A program made the translations under genes and the position numbers. A stretch of DNA of 64,000 bases from CAWBJP01 sp044867425 (lineage in GTDB: Bacteria > Actinomycetota > Acidimicrobiia > IMCC26256 > BP-133), in NCBI GenBank assembly GCA_044867425.1, contig JBIOUX010000115.1, positions 45,177 through 109,176 on the forward strand. Direction: 5' to 3'. Below the pieces are notes generated by a model. It worked only from the letters and a program-made list of their open reading frames with translations, ran no database searches and was not told the origin of the DNA. Positions 54,348 through 63,649 of the stretch are shown here, piece after piece. Numbering within the stretch: the stretch's first letter is position 1; each line of letters starts with the position of its first letter.

Positions 54348-55571
54348 CTAGGACTCGGTGATCTCGCCTTCGGGCGGGGTGTCCGGGGGCCGCCAGGTGG
54401 TGTCGGGGTCCTTCCCAGGGGGGACGTCAGTGCCGCCGGCGTCGCTGAAGTTGGGGTCCTCGGTGCCGACGCCGGCGCCGCGGGCCTTGTCGGCCAGCTT
54501 CTCGACGGGGGTCTTCTCGGTGTCGCTGCGCTCGTTGTCCATACCCGGAGCGTTCACGTAGAGGTGGCAGGCGACACCGTTGATGAGGGGCGGCTCGATC
54601 TCGGCGCAGGGGGCGAAGGCGGCGGGGCAGCGGGGGTGGAAGCGGCAGCCGGACGGGGGGTCGGTGGCGTCGGGGACCTCGCCGGCGGGCAGCTCGCGGG
54701 GGCGGTCGCGGGCGCCAGGGTCGGGGCGGGGGACGGCCTCCAGGAGGGCCCGGGTGTAGGGGTGGCGGGGTTGGCCCAGCACCTCGGCGGCCGGGCCGGT
54801 CTCCACCACCTTGCCCAGGTACATGACGGCCACGGTGTCGCACAGGAGCCGGGCGGTGGCCAGGTCGTGGGTGATGAGGACGTAGGTCAGGCCGAGGTCG
54901 CGCTTGAGGCCGGCCAGGAGGCGTAGCACCAGGGCCCGGACGCTCATGTCGAGCATGGCCACCGGCTCGTCGGCCACCACCAGGGCCGGTTCGGTGACCA
55001 GCGCCCGGGCGATCACCACCCGCTGCTTCTGGCCCCCGGAGAGGTCTTCCGGGAACCGGTCGAGATAGGTGGCGGCGGGCGTCACCCCCACCCGGTCGAG
55101 CATGGCCGCCGCCCGCTGCCGGGCCTCGGCGGCGGTGGAGCACAGCTCCTGGATGCGCAGCGGGTGGGCCACCGCCTCGCCGATGGTCATGGCCGGGTTG
55201 AGGGCGGCGTGGGGGTCCTGAAAGATGGGCTGCATCCGCCGGCGCAGCGGGCGCAGGTCCCGCTCCGGGAGCCGGGTGATGTCCCGGCCCTCGAACTCCA
55301 CCGTGCCGGCGGTGGGTTCCACCAGGCGCAGCACGGCCCGACCCAGGGTCGTCTTCCCGCTGCCCGACTCGCCCACCAGGCCCAGGGTCTGGCCCGGGGC
55401 GATCTCGAAGCTGACGCCGTCCACCGCCCGGACGACCCGCTGGGCGCCCAGCACCTGGCCCAGCAGGCCGCCCCGGAGGGCGAAGTGCACCTCCAGGTCC
55501 CGGACCCGCACCAGAGGAGAAGGAGGGGTGCCGGCACCGTCGCCTGAGCTCGTGGGACGGTCGGGCGTCAC
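54348..55571 (-). CDS. Peptide-type ABC transporter ATP-binding protein (OppF/DppF-like)
   Basis: A 407-residue ATPase. Walker A GESGSGKTT near residue 66, Q-loop IFQDPHAALNP, signature LSGGQKQR, Walker B LVVADEPVAMLD and switch His in LITHDLATARL are all present. The oligopeptide-type C-terminal block follows (RHPYTRALLEAVP, then GCRFHPRCPAA with cysteines). The last 70 residues (NERSDTEKTPVEKLAD onward) are an acidic, Pro-rich extension not usual in the family. GTG 55571 overlaps the upstream stop by four bases; the frame open to 56111 is out-of-frame upstream sequence. Confidence 0.93.
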   Translation of the reverse strand: MTPDRPTSSGDGAGTPPSPLVRVRDLEVHFALRGGLLGQVLGAQRVVRAVDGVSFEIAPGQTLGLVGESGSGKTTLGRAVLRLVEPTAGTVEFEGRDITRLPERDLRPLRRRMQPIFQDPHAALNPAMTIGEAVAHPLRIQELCSTAAEARQRAAAMLDRVGVTPAATYLDRFPEDLSGGQKQRVVIARALVTEPALVVADEPVAMLDMSVRALVLRLLAGLKRDLGLTYVLITHDLATARLLCDTVAVMYLGKVVETGPAAEVLGQPRHPYTRALLEAVPRPDPGARDRPRELPAGEVPDATDPPSGCRFHPRCPAAFAPCAEIEPPLINGVACHLYVNAPGMDNERSDTEKTPVEKLADKARGAGVGTEDPNFSDAGGTDVPPGKDPDTTWRPPDTPPEGEITES

Positions 55572-57661
55572 GCCGGCGAACCGGTCAGCGGCGGGTCGAC
55601 GAGGGTGGTGCGCCGGCCGGCGGGGGCCCAGGCCCGCTCGGGATGGTGGGGGTCGGCGCCGGGGTAGAGGTGGCACTCGGCCCGGTGCCCGTCCGGCCCC
55701 ACCGGGGCGGCCACCGGTGCCACCTCGTGGCACCTGTCCATGGCCAGGGGGCAGCGGGGGGCGAAGGGACAGCCGGGGTGCGGGTGGGCCAGGTCGGGGG
55801 GGACGCCCGGCAACGAGACCAGGGTGGTGGTGTCCAGGCTGATGACGCTGCGCAGCAGCCCCTGGGTGTACGGGTGGCGGGGCCGGCTGAACACCTCGGG
55901 CACGGGACCCTCCTCCACGATGCGCCCGGCGTACATCACCGCCACCCGCTCGCACGTCTCGGCCACGATGCCGAGGTTGTGGGTGACGAGGACGACGGCG
56001 ATCCCGAGGCGCCGGCGCAGGGAGTCCAGCAGCCGCAGCACCTGGGCTTCGACGAGCACGTCGAGGCTGGTGGTGGGTTCGTCGGCGATCAGCACCCGGG
56101 GCTCCAGGCACACGGCCAGGGCGATCATGATCCGCTGGCGCATCCCGCCGGAGAACTCGTGGGGATACTGGCGGGCCCGTGCCGGCGGGACGCCCACGGC
56201 CGCCAGGGCATCGGCGGCCAGCCGGCGGGCGGCGGCGGGCTTCAGGGCCGGGCGGTGGGTGCGGATGGTCTCGGTGAAGTGGTCCTCGATGCGCATCAGG
56301 GGATCGAGGCGGGTGGCCGGGTCCTGGAAGACGAGGGCCAGCCGGTCACCCCGGGCCGCTCGCCAGCGGCCGGGATCGGCGGTCAGGTCGTCGCCGTCGA
56401 GGACCACCCGGCCGGCCTGCTCGCTGCCCTTGGGCAGGATGCCGAGCACCGCCCGGCCCAGGGTCGACTTGCCGCAGCCGCTCTCGCCCACCAGGCCCAG
56501 GCTGTGACCGGGGGCCACCTCCAGGCTCACCCCGTCCACGGCCCGGACCGGCCCCCGGGGGGTGTGGTAGGTGACGGCCAGGCCGGCGACGGCCAGGGCG
56601 GCGCCCTGCGCCCCACGGTCGCCCCGGGCGCGGACGGCCGGCAGGGGGACGGGAGCCAGGTCGGGGAGCCGCTCGATGGCGGTCTCGTCGCCGGCGCCGG
56701 CCGGGTCCGGCGGTTCGTCACTCGCCACCGGCGCCGCCGTCTCCAGGCTCTCCGGAAGGGCGGCGGTTCCCCCGATGCCGGCCCGGCGCAGGCGGGGGTT
56801 GAGGACGTCGTTGATGCCCTCGCCCAGGAGGGAGAGCCCGGTCACGAGCAGCAGGATGGCCAGTCCGGGAAAGAGGGACGTCCACCAGAACCCGGTGCCG
56901 ACGTCGCTGATGGCCACCGAGATGTCGTGCCCCCATTCGGCGGTCCGGAACGTGCCGCCGTAGCCCAGGAACCCGAGCCCGGCGAGGGTGAGGACGGCAT
57001 CGGCGGCGTTGACGGTGAAGATGACGGGGACGGAGGACACCACGTTGGCGGCGATGTAGCGGGTCACCACCGTGACGGGGCGGGCTCCCATGGCCCGGGC
57101 TGCGTCCACGAAGGGTTCCTCCCGCACGGCCAGGGTGTGGTTGCGCACCACCCGGAAGTACTGGGGGACGTAGATGACCGAGATGGACAGGGCGGCGGCC
57201 GGCACGCCGGGACCGACCCAGCGCCGGAGGGCGAAGGCGGCCACGATGGCCAGCAGCAGGCTGGGGAAGGCGTAGAGGGCGTCCATGATGAGGACCAGGA
57301 ACCGGTCCAGGCGCCGGCCCGTGTAGCCCGCCACCAGGCCGAGCGGGACGCCCACCACCAGGGCGAAGGCGGTGGAGAGGAGGACCACCTGGAAGGCCAG
57401 GCGGGCGCCGAAGACGACCCGGGAGAAAACGTCGAAGCGCTGGTTGGTGGTCCCGAAGAGGTGGTCCAGGGACGGGCGTCCCAGCTGGGGGATCCCGGCG
57501 AACTCGGCCTGCCCGTAGGGGGCGACCACCGGGGCCAGCACAGCCACCATGGCGAACATCCCCGTGACCACGGCGCCGGCCAGCACCAGCCGGCGGGTGG
57601 TGGGCGTCGCCCCCCGCCACAGGCGGCCCAGCCGCTCGGCCCGCCGGCCCAGCCCGCTCAC
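55568..57661 (-). CDS. Fused ABC permease (DppC-like) and ATP-binding protein (DppD-like)
   Basis: A 697-residue single chain. Residues 1 to about 295 are a DppC/OppC permease with an N-terminal cytoplasmic segment, about six helices and the EAA loop region VDAARAMGARPVTVVTRYI. A Pro/Ala-rich linker (about 295-350) joins a complete ATPase: Walker A GESGCGKST near 391, LVFQDPATRLDPLM, FSGGMRQR, VLIADEPTTSLD, and the GCPFAPRCP cysteine block. Such subunits are normally separate. The fusion fixes the ratio of this permease half to its ATPase. The start is GTG 57661, 13 bases after the DppB-like gene. Confidence 0.92.
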   Translation of the reverse strand: MSGLGRRAERLGRLWRGATPTTRRLVLAGAVVTGMFAMVAVLAPVVAPYGQAEFAGIPQLGRPSLDHLFGTTNQRFDVFSRVVFGARLAFQVVLLSTAFALVVGVPLGLVAGYTGRRLDRFLVLIMDALYAFPSLLLAIVAAFALRRWVGPGVPAAALSISVIYVPQYFRVVRNHTLAVREEPFVDAARAMGARPVTVVTRYIAANVVSSVPVIFTVNAADAVLTLAGLGFLGYGGTFRTAEWGHDISVAISDVGTGFWWTSLFPGLAILLLVTGLSLLGEGINDVLNPRLRRAGIGGTAALPESLETAAPVASDEPPDPAGAGDETAIERLPDLAPVPLPAVRARGDRGAQGAALAVAGLAVTYHTPRGPVRAVDGVSLEVAPGHSLGLVGESGCGKSTLGRAVLGILPKGSEQAGRVVLDGDDLTADPGRWRAARGDRLALVFQDPATRLDPLMRIEDHFTETIRTHRPALKPAAARRLAADALAAVGVPPARARQYPHEFSGGMRQRIMIALAVCLEPRVLIADEPTTSLDVLVEAQVLRLLDSLRRRLGIAVVLVTHNLGIVAETCERVAVMYAGRIVEEGPVPEVFSRPRHPYTQGLLRSVISLDTTTLVSLPGVPPDLAHPHPGCPFAPRCPLAMDRCHEVAPVAAPVGPDGHRAECHLYPGADPHHPERAWAPAGRRTTLVDPPLTGSPA

Positions 57662-57674
57662 CCGTCCCGTCCGC

Positions 57675-58697
57675 TCACGAGTACCGGATCCGGGGGTCGA
57701 TCCAGGCCGTGACCACGTCGATGGCCAGACTCACGGCCACCACGAAGCAGGCGTAGAAGGTGACGATGCCCTGCACGGCGGTGTAGTCCCGGTTCTGGAG
57801 GAACTGGTAGAGCGACAGGCCGATCCCGGGCCAGTTGAAGGTCGTCTCGGTCAGCACCGCCCCGCCCAGCAGCAGAGCGAACTGGAGCCCGACGACCGCC
57901 ACCACGGGCACGAGGGCGTTGCGCAGGGCGTGACGGAAGACGACGGCCCGCTCGCCCACGCCCCTCGCCCGGGCCGCCTCCACGTAGTCGGAGCGGAGCG
58001 TGGAGAGCATGTTGACCCGGACCAGGCGGACCACGATGCCGCCGATGACGAGCCCCAGGGTGACGGCGGGGAGGACCAGGTGGCGCAGCGCCTGGGCCAG
58101 CGCCTCCCCGTTCCCGGTGAGGATCGAGTCGACGAGGTAGAGGCCGGTGACGTGGCTGGGCTCGGCGAAGGCGCCCGTCCGCCCCGAGGAGGGGAACCAT
58201 CCCAGGCGCACCGAGAACAGGTACTGGAAGAGGATCCCGAGCCAGAAGATGGGGGCGGCGTAGAGGACGATGCCGAGCAGGCGGCCGGCGACGTCAAGGG
58301 CGCTGTCCCGGAACCGGGCCGCCACTGCTCCCACCGCCAGGCCGACGCCCAGAGCCACGGCCATGGCCGCCAGGGTCAGCTCCAGGGTGGCCGGGAACCG
58401 GTCGGTGATGGTTTGGCGGACGGGGCGGTCGGTGGTGATGGCCCGGCCGAAGTCGCCGGTGGCCACGTCGGTCAGGTAGCCCGTGTACTGGCGCCACAGC
58501 GGTTCGTCCAGACCCAGGCTCTTTCGCACCTGCTCGGCCCGGGCGTCGGACACCCGATCCCCCAGGGTGGCCGTCACCGGGTCTCCCGGCGCCACCCGCA
58601 GCAGCAGGAAGGTGGCGGTGAGAAGGAGCAGGAGCAGCGGCAACGTGAGGGCCAGGCGGGTGAGGAGGTAGGCCCGCAGCGATCCCCGGGAGCTCAC
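57675..58697 (-). CDS. Peptide-type ABC permease (DppB-like)
   Basis: A 340-residue permease with about six helices, beginning YLLTRLALTLPLLLLLLTATFLLLRVAPGDP, of which the RVAPGDP pattern is typical of DppB/OppB. The EAA loop is YVEAARARGVGERAVVFRHALRNAL. GTG 58697 is chosen: it lies 22 bases after the binding-protein gene, whereas the open frame to 58778 would overlap it. It pairs with the DppC-like half of the next protein to form the channel. Confidence 0.92.
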   Translation of the reverse strand: MSSRGSLRAYLLTRLALTLPLLLLLLTATFLLLRVAPGDPVTATLGDRVSDARAEQVRKSLGLDEPLWRQYTGYLTDVATGDFGRAITTDRPVRQTITDRFPATLELTLAAMAVALGVGLAVGAVAARFRDSALDVAGRLLGIVLYAAPIFWLGILFQYLFSVRLGWFPSSGRTGAFAEPSHVTGLYLVDSILTGNGEALAQALRHLVLPAVTLGLVIGGIVVRLVRVNMLSTLRSDYVEAARARGVGERAVVFRHALRNALVPVVAVVGLQFALLLGGAVLTETTFNWPGIGLSLYQFLQNRDYTAVQGIVTFYACFVVAVSLAIDVVTAWIDPRIRYS

Positions 58698-58719
58698 CGG
58701 CCGGACGATCCGCCGAGGC

Positions 58720-60348
58720 TCAGGCCCTCTTCTCCAGGAGCCAGTAGCGGAAGATCTGGATGGGGTCGAGGACGACACCGGAGACGGCGTCGGTGGTGGC
58801 GGCGAACTGGGGAATCTGGAACACGGGCACGTAGGGAACCTGGTCGGCCATGCGGGACTGGGCCTGCTTCAGGACGGCGACCCGGGAGGCCGGGTCCAAC
58901 TCGCGCTGGGAGGTGTGGACCAGGTCGAGCATCTTCTGGTCCTCCCATTTGGCCGGATCGAAGATGTTGGGGTCGGCGAAGGGCTCCAGGTAGTCGTCGG
59001 GGTCCAGGTAGTCGGGGTACCAACCCATGAGGAACACGGGGATCTCGCCCGCCCGGCGCTTCTGGCCGTACTCGGCCCACTCCACGTTGGACACCGTCAC
59101 CTCGAAGCGTCCGGTGGCCTCCAAGCCCTGGGTGATGACCCGGGCCACGTCGGCTTCGGTGTCGCCGTAGTGCGTCGGGCTGTACCAGAAGTCGACCTTG
59201 ACCTTCTGGCCGGCGGGGACACCGGCGGCGGTCAGGTACCGGTCCACCAGCGCCTTGTCGGTCCCGGACCCATAGAGCTCGGTCCACTTCGGCTCGGAGA
59301 TGGGGAACAGCGGCGGGATCATCGACGGCAGCGACCTGGCGCTGCCCTTGAACACCTCCCGGACCACGCCCTCCCGGTCCACGGCCGCGGCCAGGGCCCG
59401 GCGCAGGTCGGGGTTGTCCCACGGCTTGGAGGTCACGTTGAACACGACATAGCGGATGCCGGGCCCGTCGCCCTCCACCAGCTTGAACCCGGGACGGTCC
59501 TTGAAGAAGGTGTTCTCGTCGGGCTGGAGGGTCCGGAAGGCGACGTCGACCTCCTTGTTCTGGAGGGCGATCTTGAGGGCGGAGGACTTGTCGAAGAGCC
59601 GCACCCGGATGCGCTTGGTCTTGGGGGCGGCGCCCCAGTAGTCGGGGTTGGCCTCGAAGTCGACGGACTCCTTCTCCTTATAGGCCACCAGCGTGTAGGG
59701 GCCGCTGCCCACGATGGTGTCGGCCTTGTACTTGGCCGTCACCGCCGCGCCCTCCTCCGGTCCGGCCAGGACGTGGTTGGCGTAGGCCGTGGGGCTGACG
59801 ATGGAAGCCACCGAGTAACCCAGGCGGGAGAGGAAGGTCACGTTGGGAGCCGACAGGGTGATGACCACCGTGGTCGCTGACGGCGTGGCGATGTCCTTGA
59901 TGCCCGAGAGGAGGAACCCGGCCGCCTCGGCGTCCTTGGCCCCGAAGTCCCGGGCCCGTAGCAGCGAGAACTTGACCGCTGCCGAGTCGAGCGGGGTGCC
60001 GTCGTGGAACTTGATCCCGGGGTGCAGCTCGAAGGTGTAGGTGAGGCCGTCGGGGGAGATGGTCGGCATGGCCGAGGCCAGCTTGGGGGTGGGCTCGGTG
60101 GCGCCGGGCTCGTAGGTGACGAGCGTCTCGGCCGTGTTCTGGATCACCTCGGAACCGAAGTAGTCGTAGGCCTGGGCCGGGTCGAAGCTGTTCTGGAGGG
60201 AGTCGGTGGTCCCGATCACGATCGTGTCGGCGGTGCCGCCACCCTCGCCGGCGCTGCCGCCGCCCCCACCGCCGTCGTCACCTCCGCACGCCGGAAGCGC
60301 CAGCAGTGAAAGAGCGAAGATGGTGATGAGGGACAGGCGGCGGGCCAT
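58720..60348 (-). CDS. ABC transporter substrate-binding lipoprotein (peptide/nickel type)
   Basis: A 542-residue SBP family 5 protein. The signal peptide ends LLALPAC, a good lipobox, so the protein is lipidated on Cys and outside the membrane. A Gly/Ser linker (GGDDGGGGGGSAGEGGG) follows. The ATEPTPKLASAMPTISPDGLTYTFELHPGIKFHDGTPL stretch is here shortened to its hallmark: PDGLTYTFEL and IKFHDGTPL near residue 100. The ligand, probably a peptide or peptide-like compound, is unknown. ATG 60348 has AAGGGGGG five bases upstream; GTG 60354 falls in that ribosome site. First gene of the four-gene importer operon. Confidence 0.92.
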   Translation of the reverse strand: MARRLSLITIFALSLLALPACGGDDGGGGGGSAGEGGGTADTIVIGTTDSLQNSFDPAQAYDYFGSEVIQNTAETLVTYEPGATEPTPKLASAMPTISPDGLTYTFELHPGIKFHDGTPLDSAAVKFSLLRARDFGAKDAEAAGFLLSGIKDIATPSATTVVITLSAPNVTFLSRLGYSVASIVSPTAYANHVLAGPEEGAAVTAKYKADTIVGSGPYTLVAYKEKESVDFEANPDYWGAAPKTKRIRVRLFDKSSALKIALQNKEVDVAFRTLQPDENTFFKDRPGFKLVEGDGPGIRYVVFNVTSKPWDNPDLRRALAAAVDREGVVREVFKGSARSLPSMIPPLFPISEPKWTELYGSGTDKALVDRYLTAAGVPAGQKVKVDFWYSPTHYGDTEADVARVITQGLEATGRFEVTVSNVEWAEYGQKRRAGEIPVFLMGWYPDYLDPDDYLEPFADPNIFDPAKWEDQKMLDLVHTSQRELDPASRVAVLKQAQSRMADQVPYVPVFQIPQFAATTDAVSGVVLDPIQIFRYWLLEKRA

Positions 60349-60425
60349 GTCCACCCCCCTTGGGCGAACCGTACGGATCGGTGGAATCGGCGCCCACCGT
60401 AACCGGCTGGATCAGGGGCCAGGCG

Positions 60426-63400
60426 TCACTTTTTCGGCTTGTCGGGCTTCTCCGACGACTGCCCGTTTCCTGCCGAACCCTGGTCGGGGTGAGCGGGTCC
60501 ACTGCCAGAACCGGCCTCGCGGACCTGGCCCGGCGGGTCGTTACGACCGTTGCCCCGCGGCTCGGTCTGCCCGGGCGGGGTCTCCCCGGCCGGCGGCGGT
60601 GTGGCCGGGCCGCCCTTGTCCGGCTTGGGCCCGGCCGGGTCCGGCTCGGTGGCCACGGCCGACGACGGGGCGGCGTGAATGCTCCCCGCCGGCGACGCGG
60701 CCGCTCCCGGATCAGAGGGCGGAGTGTCCAGCGACGGCGATGACCGCCCCGGGTCCGACGTGTCCGCATCCGGTGGCGAGGCGGCCACTCCGAAGCTGTC
60801 GGGGCCGGCGCCGGCCGGAGGGCCGGTCTCCGGCTTGGTCTCCCGGGCCGGCGCGGCCGGAGGCGGCGCCAGGGGCACGTCAACTCCAACGCCGACGAGC
60901 ACGTGCGAGGCGAGCTGCTGGGCGGGGCCGGGCAGGGCGCCGGCGGCGGCGACGCTGCCTGAGAGGGGTACGAGACTGGCCACGGTCCCCGCCGCCAGGC
61001 GAATCGGGACCGACGGCCGCCGGGGGCCGGCGGCCAGGGTGACCCGCTCGAAGGGTTCCAGCGCGGCGACCAGCGCGGCGACCAGCGCCGGATCGGGGTT
61101 CCCGATGTCGGCCTCGCCGCAGACGGCGTGCAGCAGGAAACCGAGATCCGTCTCCGCCGGCTGTGGCTCCCGGTCCCAGGTCGCCACCCCCTCCGCCCCG
61201 GTCGAGCGCGCCGGGGGTCCGCCAACCAGGGCCAGATGGCGATGGCCAACGGTGGCGGGGGCCGGGGCGCTGAGCAGGTGGGGGACGTCCTCCGCCGGGA
61301 CGGGGCGGCTGAAGAGGTAGCCCTGCATCTGGTCGCAGCCCCGGGAGCGCAGGAAGCGGGCCTGCTCGGTGGTCTCGACGCCTTCGGCCACCACCTTCAG
61401 TCTCAGGCTGTGGCCCAGGGCGATGACGGCGTCGACGATGGCCTCCTGATCGTCGGCTGCCCCGATCCGCGACACGAAGGAGCGGTCGATCTTGAGGCTG
61501 TCGAGGGGCAGCCGGGCCAGGTATGACAGCCCGCTGTAGCCGGTGCCGAAGTCGTCGATGGAGCAGCGGACGCCCATCGCCCGCAGCCGCTGGAGCCGGT
61601 CGCCCACCCCACCGGCGTCGTGCAGGAAGACGCTTTCGGTGATCTCCACCTCCAGCAGCTCGGGAGCTACCCCGGCCCGGAACAGCGCCCCGCCGATGAG
61701 GTCGACCACATCGCTCTGGGTGAGCTGGCGAGCCGAGAGGTTGATGGCCACCGGCACGGTGAGGAGGCCGCTGTCGCGCCAGGCCCGGACCTGCTGGCAG
61801 GCCTCCTCCACCACCCACTCGCCCAGCGGGCCGATGAGACCCGTCTCTTCGGCCAGGGGCACGAAGGCGGCGGGCCTGACCCAGCCGAGCACGGGATGGG
61901 GCCAGCGGGCCAGCGCCTCCAGACCCACCACCTTCCCGGTGTCGAGGCTGACCTTGGGCTGGTAGTGCAGCTCCAGCTGGCGATGCTCGATGGCGTTGCG
62001 GAGGCTGTTCTCCAGCGAGTGCTTGACCAGGGCCCGGGCGCCCATCTCGGCGGTGTACTGCTGGTAGCCGTCCCGGCCGCTGGCCTTGGCCCGGTACATG
62101 GCCGTGTCGGCGTGCTTGAGGAGGGTCTCGGGGTCGGTGCCGTCGTCGGGGAAGATCGCCACGCCGATGCTGACCGAGGTGAAGAGCTCGCGCCCGGCCA
62201 CCACGTAGGGGGCCGCGAACTCGCGCAGGATCCGCTCCGCCACCGCCGCCGGCTCGGCCGCGGTCGAGACCGACGGCACCAGGACGGTGAACTCGTCGCC
62301 TCCCACCCGGGCCACGGTGTCGGTCGGCCGCAGACAGGCCCGTAGCCGTCCCCCCACGCCCTGCAGCAGCTGGTTGCCCACGGCGTGGCCCAGGCTGTCG
62401 TTGATGCTCTTGAACCGGTCGAGGTCACAGAACATGACCGCCAGGCGGGTGCTGGAGCGCCGGGCCTGGCTGAGCGCCACCTCGAGACGGTCGTGGAACA
62501 CCACGCGGTTGGGGAGGCCGGTGAGGGCGTCGTGCTGGGCCTCGTACTCGGCGCTGGCCCGCTCCTGTACGTGGCGCACCAGGTGGACGACGACCAGGAG
62601 GGGCAGCAGCGCCGAACCGAGGACCACGGGCACGGCCAGGGTCTCGCCGAGCGCCACCCGGGCGGCCAGCATCCCCGGGCCGAGGAGGACGAGGCCCATG
62701 AGTAGCACGAGCTGGGGGCGCTGGAGCCGCTTGGGGCCGTCCGTCACCGGTTCGAAGGCCAGCCGCAGCGACGGGTGGCAGGCGGCCACCGCCCGCAGGC
62801 AGTATGACCACAGCTCGACGGCGTTGGGCGGGCCGCCGGCTGATCCCGACAGCGCCGCTCCGGCGGCGATGCCGTCGGCCGTCAGAAGGCAGACGAAGCC
62901 GCCCAGCAGATACCGGTAGGCGGCGGGGTGGGTCGGGGTGAGCCACATGAGGCGCACGATGAGCCACACCGCCACCAGATCGAGCAGGGGCCGGGCGAGC
63001 GTGGCGGTTCCGGCGATGCCCAGGGCCCACTCGGCCTCCGCCGGCCGGATCATGCTGCCGGCTACGAACCCCACGCCGGCGGCCATCATCACCGCCTCGA
63101 AGACGACGTCGGTGCTGCGGGTGCCCAGACGCTGCTGGAGGAGACGCACGAGCCCCACGATGCCGGCGGCCGTTCCCAGCAGAGCGATGAGGTCGCCGCT
63201 GCTGCGGCCGCCGGTTCCGGTGAGGGAGTCGACCAGAGCCCCGCCCACCGAGGCCACGAGCCCGCCGGTGAGCAGAGCCCACGACCACCGCCACCGGCTC
63301 GGGTGCTGGCGGCCGTGGAGGAGCAGGCCCAGCACCGCCGCCCCCGCGGCCAGCCCGCCGGCGACCGCCACCGCAGCCACCGGCCCAGCTGTGGCTACCG

Positions 63401-63461
63401 CCGTCGCGCCCAGACAGAGCACCGCCACGGCGGGTCCAACGCCGAGGCGAAGCCCGTTCAC
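60426..63461 (-). CDS. Membrane-bound diguanylate cyclase/phosphodiesterase (GGDEF-EAL)
   Basis: A 1011-residue c-di-GMP enzyme. Residues 1 to about 300 hold some eight to ten hydrophobic helices. The GGDEF domain (about 310-470) has an intact RVGGDEF near 386 and an RPTD inhibitory I-site five residues before it. The EAL domain (about 490-735) keeps LEALARW, NLSARQL, LLEVEITES, DDFGTGYSGLSYL and VAEGVET, so both activities look possible. After it, about 110 residues of unknown fold (GNPDPALVAALVAALEPFER) and a 150-residue Pro/Gly/Ser tail ending in lysines. GTG 63461 has TACCTT seven bases upstream, a leaderless start. Confidence 0.92.
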   Translation of the reverse strand: MNGLRLGVGPAVAVLCLGATAVATAGPVAAVAVAGGLAAGAAVLGLLLHGRQHPSRWRWSWALLTGGLVASVGGALVDSLTGTGGRSSGDLIALLGTAAGIVGLVRLLQQRLGTRSTDVVFEAVMMAAGVGFVAGSMIRPAEAEWALGIAGTATLARPLLDLVAVWLIVRLMWLTPTHPAAYRYLLGGFVCLLTADGIAAGAALSGSAGGPPNAVELWSYCLRAVAACHPSLRLAFEPVTDGPKRLQRPQLVLLMGLVLLGPGMLAARVALGETLAVPVVLGSALLPLLVVVHLVRHVQERASAEYEAQHDALTGLPNRVVFHDRLEVALSQARRSSTRLAVMFCDLDRFKSINDSLGHAVGNQLLQGVGGRLRACLRPTDTVARVGGDEFTVLVPSVSTAAEPAAVAERILREFAAPYVVAGRELFTSVSIGVAIFPDDGTDPETLLKHADTAMYRAKASGRDGYQQYTAEMGARALVKHSLENSLRNAIEHRQLELHYQPKVSLDTGKVVGLEALARWPHPVLGWVRPAAFVPLAEETGLIGPLGEWVVEEACQQVRAWRDSGLLTVPVAINLSARQLTQSDVVDLIGGALFRAGVAPELLEVEITESVFLHDAGGVGDRLQRLRAMGVRCSIDDFGTGYSGLSYLARLPLDSLKIDRSFVSRIGAADDQEAIVDAVIALGHSLRLKVVAEGVETTEQARFLRSRGCDQMQGYLFSRPVPAEDVPHLLSAPAPATVGHRHLALVGGPPARSTGAEGVATWDREPQPAETDLGFLLHAVCGEADIGNPDPALVAALVAALEPFERVTLAAGPRRPSVPIRLAAGTVASLVPLSGSVAAAGALPGPAQQLASHVLVGVGVDVPLAPPPAAPARETKPETGPPAGAGPDSFGVAASPPDADTSDPGRSSPSLDTPPSDPGAAASPAGSIHAAPSSAVATEPDPAGPKPDKGGPATPPPAGETPPGQTEPRGNGRNDPPGQVREAGSGSGPAHPDQGSAGNGQSSEKPDKPKK

Positions 63462-63468
63462 GCCCCAA

Positions 63469-63474
63469 AAGGTA
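63469..63474 (-). promoter_or_regulatory. -10 element TACCTT for the leaderless GGDEF-EAL gene
   Basis: Minus-strand TACCTT ends seven bases before GTG 63461. TTCAAG at 63497-63492, 17 bases upstream, is the possible -35. Confidence 0.55.
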
Positions 63475-63497
63475 CGGGTTCTTAACGCTCTCTTGAA

Positions 63498-63513
63498 TAG
63501 CCCGCGCGGGCTA
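63498..63513. promoter_or_regulatory. 16-bp perfect palindrome upstream of the GGDEF-EAL promoter
   Basis: TAGCCCGCGCGGGCTA, directly upstream of the possible -35; its centre is about 44 bases before the predicted start. It could bind a regulator or be the terminator stem of the upstream gene. The rest of 63514-63649 has no gene that I can support. Confidence 0.4.
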
Positions 63514-63649
63514 ATTCCGCCCCGCCAGGTACGTGGTCATGGTGGTTTTTCCCAGGGCCGGTAGGTCGTTCGGCCCACCCACGCAGGCTATCCGGCCATC
63601 AGTAGGCCAAAAGACCTATCGGGTTTACCGACAATGGATGGCCTCAGTT

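Noticed and set aside
59205..59230. GGCGGGGACACCGGCGG in the binding-protein gene as another mini-element copy
   Set aside because: It lacks the CCCC arm of the core and the protein shows no insertion there.
60369..60376. CCGTACGG upstream of the ABC binding-protein gene as a fifth copy of the 16-bp palindrome
   Set aside because: It is only 8 bases, lacks the central spacing of the arms and has no hexamer 22 bases downstream.
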